This document shows, in pieces, positions 41,820 to 50,412 of a stretch of DNA of 64,000 nt. Each line of letters opens with the position of its first letter. Position 1 is the stretch's first letter. Source of the stretch: CAMEON01 sp045645165 (GTDB taxonomy: Bacteria > Bacillota > Clostridia > Oscillospirales > CAG-272). The notes below the pieces were generated by a model. That model saw only the letters and a program-made list of their open reading frames with translations, was not told where the DNA came from and did no database searches. The stretch is taken from the NCBI GenBank assembly GCA_045645165.1, contig JAZRIF010000212.1, forward strand, positions 26,496 to 90,495, given 5' to 3'. A program made the translations under genes and the position numbers.

Positions 41820-42671
41820 ATGTATTCCCGCGTATATCTTGAAATCACCAACATCTGCAACCGCTCATGCTCCTTTTGCCCCGGCACGGTGCGCGCGCCC
41901 CGCCGCATGAGTCTTGCGGAGTTTGATACGGTCACCGACCGACTTTGCGGCGTGACCGAATACCTCTACTACCACGTCATGGGGGAGCCCCTGACCCATC
42001 CCGAGCTTACGGACTTTATCCGATTAGCAAAAACCAAGGGTTTCAAATCGGCCATCACAACAAACGGAACCCTTCTTCCCGCCCGAGGCCAAGCGCTCAT
42101 CGATGCGGGGGTATACAAGGTCAATATATCCGTCCACAGCTTTGAGAACGGAGAGGATGCCACCGCCCACGGAGCGTATCTGGATAGCATTCTCGACTTT
42201 GCCGACAAAGCCTCCCAAAACGGCGTGCTGACGGTGCTTCGTCTCTGGAATTTAGACGGCTTTGGTGAGGCCTTGGGTGGAAACAATGAACGCACGCTGG
42301 ACTATCTGCGTGCCCGATTCCCCGACAATGAATCCACTCCGTGGAAGTTCTCGTCACGTGGGGCGCGGATGCGGGATAAGCTTCACCTGGAGTACGGCGA
42401 CCGCTTCGAGTGGCCCGACATGGAAGCGGAGGATCGCGGAAACGGCGTATTCTGCTATGGACTGAAGGATCATTTCGCCATACTGTGCGACGGCAGGGTT
42501 GTTCCCTGTTGCCTCGACCGAGAGGGTGCTGTGACTCTGGGAAACATTTTTGAAACTCCCGCCAACGAGATTTTAACTTCTCCTCGCGCCATGGCTATGC
42601 GAGAGGGCTTTCAGCGGCGGTGTGCTACCGAGGAATTGTGCCGCAGGTGCGGGTATGCAAGGCGATTTTAA
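41820..42671 (+). CDS. Radical SAM/SPASM protein
   Basis: The 283-residue protein has the radical SAM cluster motif CNRSCSFCPG near the N-terminus and a SPASM-type C-terminal set of cysteines (VFCYG, VVPCCLDREG, CATEELCRRCG), which would bind an auxiliary cluster. Such proteins often mature peptides or install modifications, and some act as dehydrogenases. No precursor peptide or partner gene is evident nearby. The start at ATG 41820 has a weak AGGAA. It lies 36 bases before the pseudo-M48 gene. Confidence 0.85.
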   Translation: MYSRVYLEITNICNRSCSFCPGTVRAPRRMSLAEFDTVTDRLCGVTEYLYYHVMGEPLTHPELTDFIRLAKTKGFKSAITTNGTLLPARGQALIDAGVYKVNISVHSFENGEDATAHGAYLDSILDFADKASQNGVLTVLRLWNLDGFGEALGGNNERTLDYLRARFPDNESTPWKFSSRGARMRDKLHLEYGDRFEWPDMEAEDRGNGVFCYGLKDHFAILCDGRVVPCCLDREGAVTLGNIFETPANEILTSPRAMAMREGFQRRCATEELCRRCGYARRF

Positions 42672-42707
42672 AAATGCTCTTCAGCAAACAACGGACAAGG
42701 AGTCTTC

Positions 42708-44777
42708 ATGAACAAAAACAGATTATATCGTAAATTGGCCGCTTGTGCTGCGGCCGTATCGTTGGCCGTCCTGGCCTTTATGGGAGGTGTGGGGCTCAGT
42801 TTCCTGTTCCCCGACTTTGATGCCCTACCTCTTTTTCTCATACTGACCGTTGCCTTTATTCTGGCCTGTGTCGCCAACCGCGCCGCCGCCAAGGTCTTCG
42901 CACGCAACCATTTCGGGATGCCCCCCGCGGAGCGGCGGGAGATGTTTGACCGCCACATGAAAGAATACCAACGGGATCCCCAAGCCGCTCTGAACCGCTT
43001 TTCAGACATGGAGATGGTGCCCGTATTCATGCTTGTCCTATACTTCTCTTTGACCATAGCTATGAGCATGACCGCCGGGATGTGTCTGACTATGTCCCCG
43101 GAATCCACACTCCATTCTTGGGTCTCCGTTATCGGTCTAATGATCTGTATGCTCCTCCTGGGTATGCCACTCATTCGTCTGTTTGAACAGCTTCCCAAGA
43201 AGCCGAACAAGAACGTATTCGTGCCCCCAAGTTATCTGCCCACTCTGGAAGCTATGGCGAGGAAAGCCGCCGATACCGTGGGAATCAAAGGCATCATCCG
43301 TCTGGAGATCACCCGAGAATGTGATTGCGACGTCAACGTATTCGGAAAAACCTACGTAGTCTTCCTCGGCACACGTCTTTTGACCTCCCTCACCGAGGAT
43401 GAGGTTTATCAAGCCCTTCTTTCCTGCTTCGACTACTTCTCCCGACCCAAAGAATACCGCCAAGTCCTCCGCCGTCACCGTTTGGGTGAATTGGGTGCTG
43501 CAGATATCCGACGGGAAACCTTTGCGTTCGATCTGTTTTTCTCTTATGCAGACGTAATGTTGGAATGGGAGTACGATCTCTATATCACAGCCTATAAAGC
43601 CTACATCGACAGTATGGCCGACCACCGCATCCGCGAGCAGGGAGATCCCGATGCAGCTGTGAATGCCATGTGTAAACGTGCCATGTGGCGGCACTTCATC
43701 TTTGAGGCAAACGATTATCTCACGAAACCCTTCTTCTATGAGCCCACCCCCCACGATCATTATGAGTGGGACGTATGTGAGGCCTTTCGTACCGCTCTGG
43801 AAAGACGGCACGCGATCTGGCAAAATATGCTGAGAACAGAGCTTCGCCCTGAAATCGAACGCCGCTACCCGCTGTTTCGGGAAAGCCTGCAAAAACTAAC
43901 CCCCAACGCTTCCATAACGGATATACAGATTTCGATTCCCGATCTGTCAACGCCCTACGGTCAAGAGGTTCTGGCCGCAGTAGGCATGGTAGACACACAA
44001 ATGCGCAAGGATATCGAACAAAGCTACGCCGCTACCCGCCAGCGCGAATATCTGGAGCCCCTGCGCGTCACCGAGGACTACGAGGCCAATCCCACGGGCT
44101 ACACCACCCCCGAGCTTTCCCCCATCATCAACGCCTACCGCGATATCTGCGAGTACGGAAAAGCCGAGGCGCTCTGTGACCGCATCATAGAGACCGAAAC
44201 CAACCAATTTGCTTTGGCTCACGCCATCTACTTCAAGGGCATGTGCATGCTCCACCGCTATGAGACTGAAGGAATCGATCTGATCTACCGCGCCATTGAT
44301 CTCAATAAGAATTACATGAAGGACGGCTTTGAGATGGTGGAGGAATACTGCACGCTCTGCGGTCTGGAGAGCGAATACGAAGCATTCCTTCACCGCGCGG
44401 ATATTCAGATGTCCGCCCACGCATACAATCACGAGGTAGCGGGCAATCTCTCTCCCCGCGATCATCTGATCAAGGAAGAAGCGCTCGGAGATCTGCTTCC
44501 CGACATTCTTGCCTACATGGAGGAAGCCGCAGACGGCTGCATCCGGGAGATTTATCTGGTTCGCAAGGTGATTTCCGAGGACTTCTTCACCAGCGCATTC
44601 GTGATCAATTTTGAGTACGGAGCCACCGAGGAAACCATGCGCCGTACCTATCAGGCTATCTTCAATTATTTGGACGCATATCCTGTAGATTGGCAGTTCT
44701 CCCTGTTCGTCTATGACCGCGCCACCGAAGCCGCTGTAAAGCGAGTAGAAGGTTCCCTGGTGTGGAAAAAGAAGTAA
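42708..44777 (+). CDS. Degenerate M48-peptidase-like membrane protein with helical repeats
   Basis: The 689-residue protein has two hydrophobic helix pairs at about 11-60 and 108-155, then a domain like M48 zinc peptidases: FLGTRLLTSLTEDEVYQALL is the site before HExxH, but the next residues are SCFDYF, so the zinc His and catalytic Glu are absent. The C-terminal half (about 460-690) is helical, repeat-like (NAYRDICEYGKAEALCDRII; HAIYFKGMCMLHRYE) and resembles TPR. I infer a pseudo-peptidase used as a scaffold. ATG 42708 follows ACAAGGAG. Confidence 0.55.
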   Translation: MNKNRLYRKLAACAAAVSLAVLAFMGGVGLSFLFPDFDALPLFLILTVAFILACVANRAAAKVFARNHFGMPPAERREMFDRHMKEYQRDPQAALNRFSDMEMVPVFMLVLYFSLTIAMSMTAGMCLTMSPESTLHSWVSVIGLMICMLLLGMPLIRLFEQLPKKPNKNVFVPPSYLPTLEAMARKAADTVGIKGIIRLEITRECDCDVNVFGKTYVVFLGTRLLTSLTEDEVYQALLSCFDYFSRPKEYRQVLRRHRLGELGAADIRRETFAFDLFFSYADVMLEWEYDLYITAYKAYIDSMADHRIREQGDPDAAVNAMCKRAMWRHFIFEANDYLTKPFFYEPTPHDHYEWDVCEAFRTALERRHAIWQNMLRTELRPEIERRYPLFRESLQKLTPNASITDIQISIPDLSTPYGQEVLAAVGMVDTQMRKDIEQSYAATRQREYLEPLRVTEDYEANPTGYTTPELSPIINAYRDICEYGKAEALCDRIIETETNQFALAHAIYFKGMCMLHRYETEGIDLIYRAIDLNKNYMKDGFEMVEEYCTLCGLESEYEAFLHRADIQMSAHAYNHEVAGNLSPRDHLIKEEALGDLLPDILAYMEEAADGCIREIYLVRKVISEDFFTSAFVINFEYGATEETMRRTYQAIFNYLDAYPVDWQFSLFVYDRATEAAVKRVEGSLVWKKK

Positions 44778-44845
44778 AAATCTCCGCCTTTCGGAATTGT
44801 GCAATATCCGCAAAAAAGCATGTCGAAAGTTGGTGGATGTGCCCA

Positions 44846-44874
44846 TTGAAAATCAACGAAAAATCAAGTATAAT
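44846..44874 (+). promoter_or_regulatory. Promoter of the MFS transporter gene
   Basis: TTGAAA (44846-44851), a 17-base spacer and TATAAT (44869-44874). Confidence 0.8.
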
Positions 44875-44909
44875 TAAGTGATTTTTGAATCGAAAAATCT
44901 GTTAGTAGG

Positions 44910-46274
44910 ATGGTCATTACCGTGAAATCTGCCCTTACGAAATTCTGTCAGGTGTACAACTTCCGCGGCCCCGAAGCCAAGGGGCGGGTCTGCGTGCTGA
45001 TCTACACCCTGGTGGAGTACTTTCTCCTTTACATCACCTCGGGTATCTTCTACACCCAGTTCCTGCAAAGCTACAAGGTGGATATTACCGGTGTCGGTAT
45101 TCTGAATTTCATTCCCTTCCTGGCCTCCATGTTCGTACTGTTCACTCCCGGGCTTTTGAATCATTTTCCCAAGCGCCGCTGGCTGTTGGCGGGATGTAAG
45201 CTTTTGTACTATGTTCTGAACGTGGCTGTGCTGACCCTGCTCCCCGCCCTCATTACGGATTACAATACCCTGCTGGGGTGCATGATCGCCACCACCTTCC
45301 TGGCCTCCCTCTTCAACATCATCGCCACGGCGGGCTATGCCGCCTGGCACATCCGCTTTCAACCTGAGGAGATCCGCGCCTACCACATGACGGTCAGCCA
45401 GTTCCTCAATGCCATCATTTCCGGCGTGCTGATGCTCTCGGCCGGTTGGCTCTGCGATCATCTGGACGACTGGTTCATCCTGGCTCTGCGCTATTTCGCA
45501 TTTGGTCTGGGTATCATCAACGTCATCTTCCTCCTGCTTCCCAAGGAAGTGGAATACCCCGTTATCCGCACCCCCAAATTTGCGGACATCATCTCCATTC
45601 CCCTCAAGCACAAAAAGTTCATGCGTACCATGTTCGTGGTCTTTCTGTGGCAGTTCTCCCTGTACTGCTACTCCTCCCAGCTTAATTACTACCTGCTGGA
45701 CACCATCGGCATGTCCCAAACCTTCTACAACATCATCATTTTCCTCTACGGCCCCTTCTTCATGCTCTTCATGAATTTCTGGCGCAAGCAGATCGAAAAG
45801 ACCTCCTGGTTCCGCGTATTCGGTATTTCCCTGCTCGTCGTAGCCCCCCTGCAGATCCTCTACGGCTTCGTACAGCCCGGTAATTTTGAGCTTACTCTGG
45901 GCTCTGTGGCCATGACGATTCCCCTGTACGCGCCTCTGGTACTGGCCGTCCGACTGCCCCAGCACTTCGCAGGCACGGGTCACAACGTAGCCTTCGCCAA
46001 CTTCCAGTACATCAACATGCCTCTGACCAACCGGGATTGCTTCACCTCCTTCTACCAGATCATCTTCAATCTGGGCTCCATGGCGGGTATGCTCTTCGGA
46101 ATTATATTCACCGAGCTGACCAAGGATTTCTCCTTTACCGCATTCGGGTATACCTACACCACGGGTACTCCTTTGCTCACCATGCTCTGCGGTGTGGTTC
46201 AGTTCATCATCATCGCCTACGTCCTGATCGGCCGCAAGAGACTGGAGCCCGATCTCGACGCCGAGCACGCATAA
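44910..46274 (+). CDS. MFS-type transporter
   Basis: The 454-residue protein has about twelve hydrophobic helices (for example YTLVEYFLLYITSGIFY; NIIIFLYGPFFMLFMNFW; LLVVAPLQILYGFV) and the cytoplasmic loop NHFPKRRWLLAG between helices 2 and 3. It looks like an MFS permease, but signature motifs are weak. No substrate can be assigned. The start at ATG 44910 lacks a strong SD; GTG 44922 is an alternative. It is followed by copy 2 of the hairpin repeat. Confidence 0.8.
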   Translation: MVITVKSALTKFCQVYNFRGPEAKGRVCVLIYTLVEYFLLYITSGIFYTQFLQSYKVDITGVGILNFIPFLASMFVLFTPGLLNHFPKRRWLLAGCKLLYYVLNVAVLTLLPALITDYNTLLGCMIATTFLASLFNIIATAGYAAWHIRFQPEEIRAYHMTVSQFLNAIISGVLMLSAGWLCDHLDDWFILALRYFAFGLGIINVIFLLLPKEVEYPVIRTPKFADIISIPLKHKKFMRTMFVVFLWQFSLYCYSSQLNYYLLDTIGMSQTFYNIIIFLYGPFFMLFMNFWRKQIEKTSWFRVFGISLLVVAPLQILYGFVQPGNFELTLGSVAMTIPLYAPLVLAVRLPQHFAGTGHNVAFANFQYINMPLTNRDCFTSFYQIIFNLGSMAGMLFGIIFTELTKDFSFTAFGYTYTTGTPLLTMLCGVVQFIIIAYVLIGRKRLEPDLDAEHA

Positions 46275-46288
46275 GCATTGATATTTTG

Positions 46289-46341
46289 CGGGGAAAACTT
46301 CTTAAAAGAAGTTTTCCCCGCACCCCTTTCAAGAACTTTCC
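46289..46341 (+). repeat. Copy 2 of the hairpin repeat
   Basis: CGGGGAAAACTTC/GAAGTTTTCCCCG with loop TTAAAA, then the constant ACCCCTTTCAAGAACTTTCC. Like copy 1 it directly follows a gene end. Confidence 0.85.
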
Positions 46342-46429
46342 AAAAGGAAATGATTTGATACTTTTCAAACGAACATTTCCCGGAACTGAATACTTTTTTG
46401 AAAATTCTCAGACAATTCTCGCAATATGC

Positions 46430-46458
46430 TTGATTTGTTCACGGAAATATGGTACAAT
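46430..46458 (+). promoter_or_regulatory. Promoter of the dCMP deaminase gene
   Basis: TTGATT (46430-46435), a 17-base spacer and TACAAT (46453-46458). Confidence 0.7.
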
Positions 46459-46506
46459 GGTATGATGAATATTAATGTTCCCCAAATACACCCTTCGGAG
46501 GTCAAT

Positions 46507-46998
46507 ATGACTGAAAGAGTTTCCAAAGAAAACTACTATCTGGACATTGCACAAACCGTGGCCGAACGATGCACCTGCCTGCGCAAACGCTACGGTGCTA
46601 TCATCGTCAAGAACGATGTCATTTTGTCCACAGGCTACAACGGCGCGCCCCGCGGTCGTAAGAATTGTATTGATCTGGCTTACTGTATGCGGGATAAGCT
46701 CAACATCCCCCGCGGCGAGCGTTACGAAATGTGCCGTTCCCTCCATTCCGAGGCCAACGCCATCATCAACGCCTCCCGTGAGCAGATGCTGGGAGCGACA
46801 CTCTACATGGTCTGCACCGATCCTAAGGACGGCGCTCTGGTAGAAGGAACCAACAGCTGTATGATGTGTAAGCGTATGATCATCAACGCGGGTATTGCTA
46901 AGGTCGTGATCCGCGATACCCCCACCGAATACCGCATCATTGACGTACAGAACTGGATCGACGACGACGATTCCCTCTCCGGCGTCTTTGGTTACTGA
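46507..46998 (+). CDS. comEB: Deoxycytidylate deaminase (ComEB-like)
   Basis: The 163-residue enzyme deaminates dCMP to dUMP for thymidylate synthesis. It has the zinc motif HSEANAI, with the second pair in NSCMMCKRMII, and the N-terminal RYGAIIVKNDVILSTGYNGAP of the family. The name comEB is from the Bacillus com operon; comEA and comEC are not next to it. ATG 46507 is chosen over the upstream ATG 46426 because GGAGG stands five bases before it. It is 19 bases before the next lipoprotein gene. Confidence 0.93.
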   Translation: MTERVSKENYYLDIAQTVAERCTCLRKRYGAIIVKNDVILSTGYNGAPRGRKNCIDLAYCMRDKLNIPRGERYEMCRSLHSEANAIINASREQMLGATLYMVCTDPKDGALVEGTNSCMMCKRMIINAGIAKVVIRDTPTEYRIIDVQNWIDDDDSLSGVFGY

Positions 46999-47017
46999 TC
47001 CAAGAAAGGAACATACC

Positions 47018-47659
47018 ATGAAATCTACCCTGAAAAAAATACTGCTCATAGGACTCTCCTCCCTACTCTTGCTCACCTCTTTGGTTTCCTGCAAGGTAAA
47101 TTTGCAATCGGGCGACAACGGTCTCTACGATAAAAAGAACCATATCTCCTACTGCCATGCTTCTCCTGTCTATGAGGCTATTTCTCTGCTTAAGGAATAC
47201 GGTAAGCTGACCGTTACGGATACAGAATCCTACACGCTTTATACCATTCCCGGCATGGATCCCACAGAGATGCTGGCTACCGAGGATTTCAATATCGTAT
47301 ACGCCGACAGTCTGGATATGCCTACCCTTATGGAAATGATGCCTACGATCCTGCGCGTATGCACCGACTCTCTCGAGATTAAGCGTCTGGAAGATGCCGT
47401 CATGGTGGCCAAACTGGTGAACGAGTATATGTCCGGTGAGTCCATCGAATACCCCGGAATCACGACTCTTCGTAACTATAAAGTACGGTTTGAATCTGTC
47501 AATCATCCCGGATTCTACTACACGCTGACCTACGTAGAGTACGCCAATGATCTGACGATCGAGGACAAAAATTACGGAAAGTATTTCCTCTACAACGCCT
47601 TTGACCAGCGCTTTGTTCCCGTGGGAGACGAAATTCACAAGGCTCTGGGACTGGAATAA
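47018..47659 (+). CDS. Hypothetical lipoprotein, 213 residues
   Basis: The protein has a signal with lipobox (LLLLTSLVSC, Cys 25 or so), then an extracytoplasmic mixed alpha/beta domain (GKLTVTDTESYTLYTIPGMD and YKVRFESVNHPGFYYTLTYV). I do not recognise a family. ATG 47018 follows AAGAAAGGAA. It lies 19 bases after comEB and 24 before rimI, so it may be co-transcribed with both. Confidence 0.7.
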   Translation: MKSTLKKILLIGLSSLLLLTSLVSCKVNLQSGDNGLYDKKNHISYCHASPVYEAISLLKEYGKLTVTDTESYTLYTIPGMDPTEMLATEDFNIVYADSLDMPTLMEMMPTILRVCTDSLEIKRLEDAVMVAKLVNEYMSGESIEYPGITTLRNYKVRFESVNHPGFYYTLTYVEYANDLTIEDKNYGKYFLYNAFDQRFVPVGDEIHKALGLE

Positions 47660-47683
47660 ACGCTATTTGAAAGGATTCATCTC

Positions 47684-48199
47684 ATGACCGATATATCCAA
47701 TCTCCATACAGATCCCCAAAAGGTAAAGCGCCCCAAGCTCCATCCTGCCCGTATGCAAAAGACACCCGCTCACCTGAACGGCGCCGCCGAGCTGGAGAAG
47801 CTTTGCTTCAGTTCCCCCTGGAGCGCGTCCAGCCTGGAGTTGCTGACCAATGACGGCATCGGCGTGGGCTATGTCCTCACCGCCCCTGCTGCGCCCGGCG
47901 CCGAGCCCGCTGTCGTTGCTTACGGCGGCATGCTCATTACTGTGGACGAAGGGCAGATCACCAACATCGCGGTTCACCCCGATCACAGACGCAAAGGCTA
48001 CGGTGCCGCCATCACCCGCGCCCTGCTCCGCCACGCCAAGGATGCCAAGCTGGAATCCGTTTCCCTCGAGGTGCGCGCCTCCAATACCGCCGCCATCAAC
48101 CTCTACAAGGAAGCAGGCTTTACCGAAGCCGGCCGCCGCAAGGGGTTCTACACTAAGCCCACTGAGGATGCCTTGGTGATGGTTTGTAAGATCAAATAA
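47684..48199 (+). CDS. rimI: GNAT acetyltransferase, RimI-like
   Basis: The 171-residue protein has the GNAT acetyl-CoA motif A (ITNIAVHPDHRRKGYGAAI) and the RimI-type LEVRASNTAAINLYKEAGFTEAGRR. RimI acetylates the N-terminal Ala of ribosomal protein S18. It carries about 40 extra residues at the N-terminus. The TsaB/TsaD neighbours that RimI often has are absent, so the exact substrate is not assured. AAAGGATT precedes ATG 47684. A strong terminator follows. Confidence 0.8.
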   Translation: MTDISNLHTDPQKVKRPKLHPARMQKTPAHLNGAAELEKLCFSSPWSASSLELLTNDGIGVGYVLTAPAAPGAEPAVVAYGGMLITVDEGQITNIAVHPDHRRKGYGAAITRALLRHAKDAKLESVSLEVRASNTAAINLYKEAGFTEAGRRKGFYTKPTEDALVMVCKIK

Positions 48200-48206
48200 G
48201 AAACAC

Positions 48207-48240
48207 AAAACCGACGGTTTCATTCGAAACCGTCGGTTTT
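48207..48240 (+). terminator. Strong terminator after rimI
   Basis: AAAACCGACGGTTTC/GAAACCGTCGGTTTT, loop ATTC: a perfect 15-bp stem ending in T4. The stem is also A-flanked on its 5' side, so it may serve both directions. Confidence 0.93.
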
Positions 48241-48264
48241 CTATATCGTTCAAAATACTTTTTT

Positions 48265-48315
48265 CAAAGTTCTTGAAGGGGGTCTGGGGGAAACTTCTTT
48301 TAAGAAGTTTTCCCC
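48265..48315 (-). repeat. Copy 3 of the hairpin repeat, inverted
   Basis: On the minus strand GGGGAAAACTTC, loop, GAAGTTTCCCCC and the tail ACCCCCTTCAAGAACTTTG. It lies between the rimI terminator and the last gene of the nucleoside transporter operon (stop at 48345), so again right after a gene end. Confidence 0.85.
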
Positions 48316-48344
48316 AATCGCTCCCCGGTCGCTCCCTCGTTCCC

Positions 48345-49310
48345 TTACCGCTCCTCGCGGTAGTAGTTGAGTCCCAGGCCTGCGGGGGGCTGGTTCTCAC
48401 GCTTGTTGCGGATGGAGGTGATGATGAGCACCAGGATGGTGACCACGTAGGGGAGCATTTTGAGCAGCTCCTTTTGGGCAAAGGTCACACCGCCAATATA
48501 GTTGTAGGCAATGTAGAGACCGCCAAAGAGGAAGGAGCCGATGATGCTCATGTGGGGCTTCCACACCGTGAAGATAACCAGAGCGATGGACAGCCAGCCC
48601 ATGGCGTCGATGCAGTACTCCCAGTTGCCACCCAGGTAGTCCATGACGAAGAACAAGCCGCCAAGACCTGCGATAGCGCTACCGATGCAAGTGGCACCGT
48701 AGCGATAAGCCGTAACGTTGATACCCATGGCGTCTGCGGTGGCGGGATTCTCGCCCACAGCACGGAGGTGGAGGCCAACACGGGTCTTGGACAAAACCAG
48801 AGAGGCAACCACGGCAATGGCAATACCGAGGTACACAAGGAAACCGTAAGACAGGAAGATCTGTCCGAACCAACCGAGCTTGGAAGCAAAGGGCAGGGAC
48901 GCGGTGAAAAAGCGGCTACCGCGCTGGAAGGTCACAAAGTCGATTTGGGAGATGATATAGTTGGTTACACCCACACCAAATGTGGTCAGCGCCAGACCCG
49001 TCACGTTCTGGTTTGCACGAAGGGTAACCGTCAGGAAGCTGTAAATGAAGCCCATGATTGCCGCACCCAGCAAGGCACAGAAAATGGGAATAAGGATGGC
49101 GGGGAGGGCATTCATATCGTCGTAACTATCCAACGTACGGGTGTACAGAGATTCTCCCAAGCAACCGCAGGCCGCGCCTACACACATGATACCGGGAATA
49201 CCCAGATTCAGGTGACCGGATTTTTCGGTGATGATCTCACCCGTAGAGCCCAGAAGGAAGGTGATACCCAAACGAATAGCGCTGGTGATGAACGTCAGAA
49301 TCAATGTCAT
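48345..49310 (-). CDS. BMP/nucleoside-type ABC transporter permease (NupQ-like)
   Basis: The 321-residue membrane protein has about eight or nine helices and the opening TSAIRLGITFLLGSTGEIITE with NLGIPGIMCVGAACG, as in YufQ/NupQ and RbsC-related permeases. It forms the channel with the 49312 permease. The start ATG at 49310 is one base after the stop codon of the upstream permease, so translation is coupled. It is the last gene of the purine uptake operon. Substrate specificity (nucleosides) is inferred from neighbours. Confidence 0.92.
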   Translation of the reverse strand: MTLILTFITSAIRLGITFLLGSTGEIITEKSGHLNLGIPGIMCVGAACGCLGESLYTRTLDSYDDMNALPAILIPIFCALLGAAIMGFIYSFLTVTLRANQNVTGLALTTFGVGVTNYIISQIDFVTFQRGSRFFTASLPFASKLGWFGQIFLSYGFLVYLGIAIAVVASLVLSKTRVGLHLRAVGENPATADAMGINVTAYRYGATCIGSAIAGLGGLFFVMDYLGGNWEYCIDAMGWLSIALVIFTVWKPHMSIIGSFLFGGLYIAYNYIGGVTFAQKELLKMLPYVVTILVLIITSIRNKRENQPPAGLGLNYYREER

Positions 49311-49311
49311 C

Positions 49312-50412
49312 TCACTTCACCTCCTTATTTCTGTGACGGAATACGATCTTGTAATTGAGGAAAAACTCACAACCGATGATGAAGAACAGGATGATACCCG
49401 TAATGATATCGGAAATCGCGTCGTTGAGACGGAACTGGGTGACGATATTGATGGAACCGCGCTTCAGGAATGCAACCAAACCGGCGGTCAGTACCATATA
49501 GAGAGGATTGAACTTAGCCAGCCAAGAGACCATAATAGCGGTAAAGCCGCGGCCGCCTGCCGTTTCGGTACTGATGGTATAGTTGGTTCCGCCCACCAGC
49601 AAAAGTCCTGCCAGTCCGCAAAGCAGACCCGAGATGAACAAGGTACGGATAATAACGGTCTTTACGTTGATGCCAATGTAACGAGCCGTGTTCTGGCTCT
49701 GTCCGACTACAGAAATCTCGTATCCCTGCTTACTGTAGCGGAGGTAGATATACATCAAAACCGTCAGAATGGCCACAATGAGAATGTTGAGGAAGTAGGC
49801 AGAGGGACCAATGATGGGAAGACCATAATCCTGCATGGGACGGAGAATACCCGAACCGTCCCGTACCCACGTGCAGATGCAAAACAGGACGACTTGGGTG
49901 GCGATGTAGTTCATCATAAGGGTAAACAGGGTCTCGTTGGTATTCCACTTTGCCTTGAACAGTGCGGGGATGAGAGCCCACACGGCACCCGTCAGCATGG
50001 CAGCAACGGTCATGATCAAAAGCAACACAGGATAGGGTACCTTGCCACCAAAATGGAGCATAACCGCAGCCGTAGCCAGACCGCCCATGAGCACCTGACC
50101 CTCGGCTCCGATGTTCCAGAACTGCATTTTAAAAGCAGGGGTGACAGCCAAGGATACGCACAAAAGAATAGCCAGCTCCTGGAAAAGCATCCAAATACGA
50201 CGACTGGTACCAAAGTTGCCGTCAAACATTGCTTTGTATACTTCCAAAGGATTCTTATGGCTCAGCAGGGTAATCAAAACACCGCAGACCACTAACGCTG
50301 CCAGAACGGCCGCAGCACGGACAGCCCAGGCCTTATACCACACGATACTGTCGCGTTTGACCAAATGGAAGAGGGGCTCGCGCGTTTTCGTGACAGTCTT
50401 TTCTTTAGCCAT
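49312..50412 (-). CDS. BMP/nucleoside-type ABC transporter permease (NupP-like)
   Basis: The 366-residue permease has a hydrophilic N-terminus (MAKEKTVTKTREPLFH) then about eight to ten helices. The YufP-type segments QFWNIGAEGQVLMGGLATAA and YEISVVGQSQNTARYIGIN are present. Its start overlaps the end of the ATPase gene by eight bases, so the genes are coupled. With the 49310 permease it makes a heterodimeric channel. Confidence 0.92.
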   Translation of the reverse strand: MAKEKTVTKTREPLFHLVKRDSIVWYKAWAVRAAAVLAALVVCGVLITLLSHKNPLEVYKAMFDGNFGTSRRIWMLFQELAILLCVSLAVTPAFKMQFWNIGAEGQVLMGGLATAAVMLHFGGKVPYPVLLLIMTVAAMLTGAVWALIPALFKAKWNTNETLFTLMMNYIATQVVLFCICTWVRDGSGILRPMQDYGLPIIGPSAYFLNILIVAILTVLMYIYLRYSKQGYEISVVGQSQNTARYIGINVKTVIIRTLFISGLLCGLAGLLLVGGTNYTISTETAGGRGFTAIMVSWLAKFNPLYMVLTAGLVAFLKRGSINIVTQFRLNDAISDIITGIILFFIIGCEFFLNYKIVFRHRNKEVK

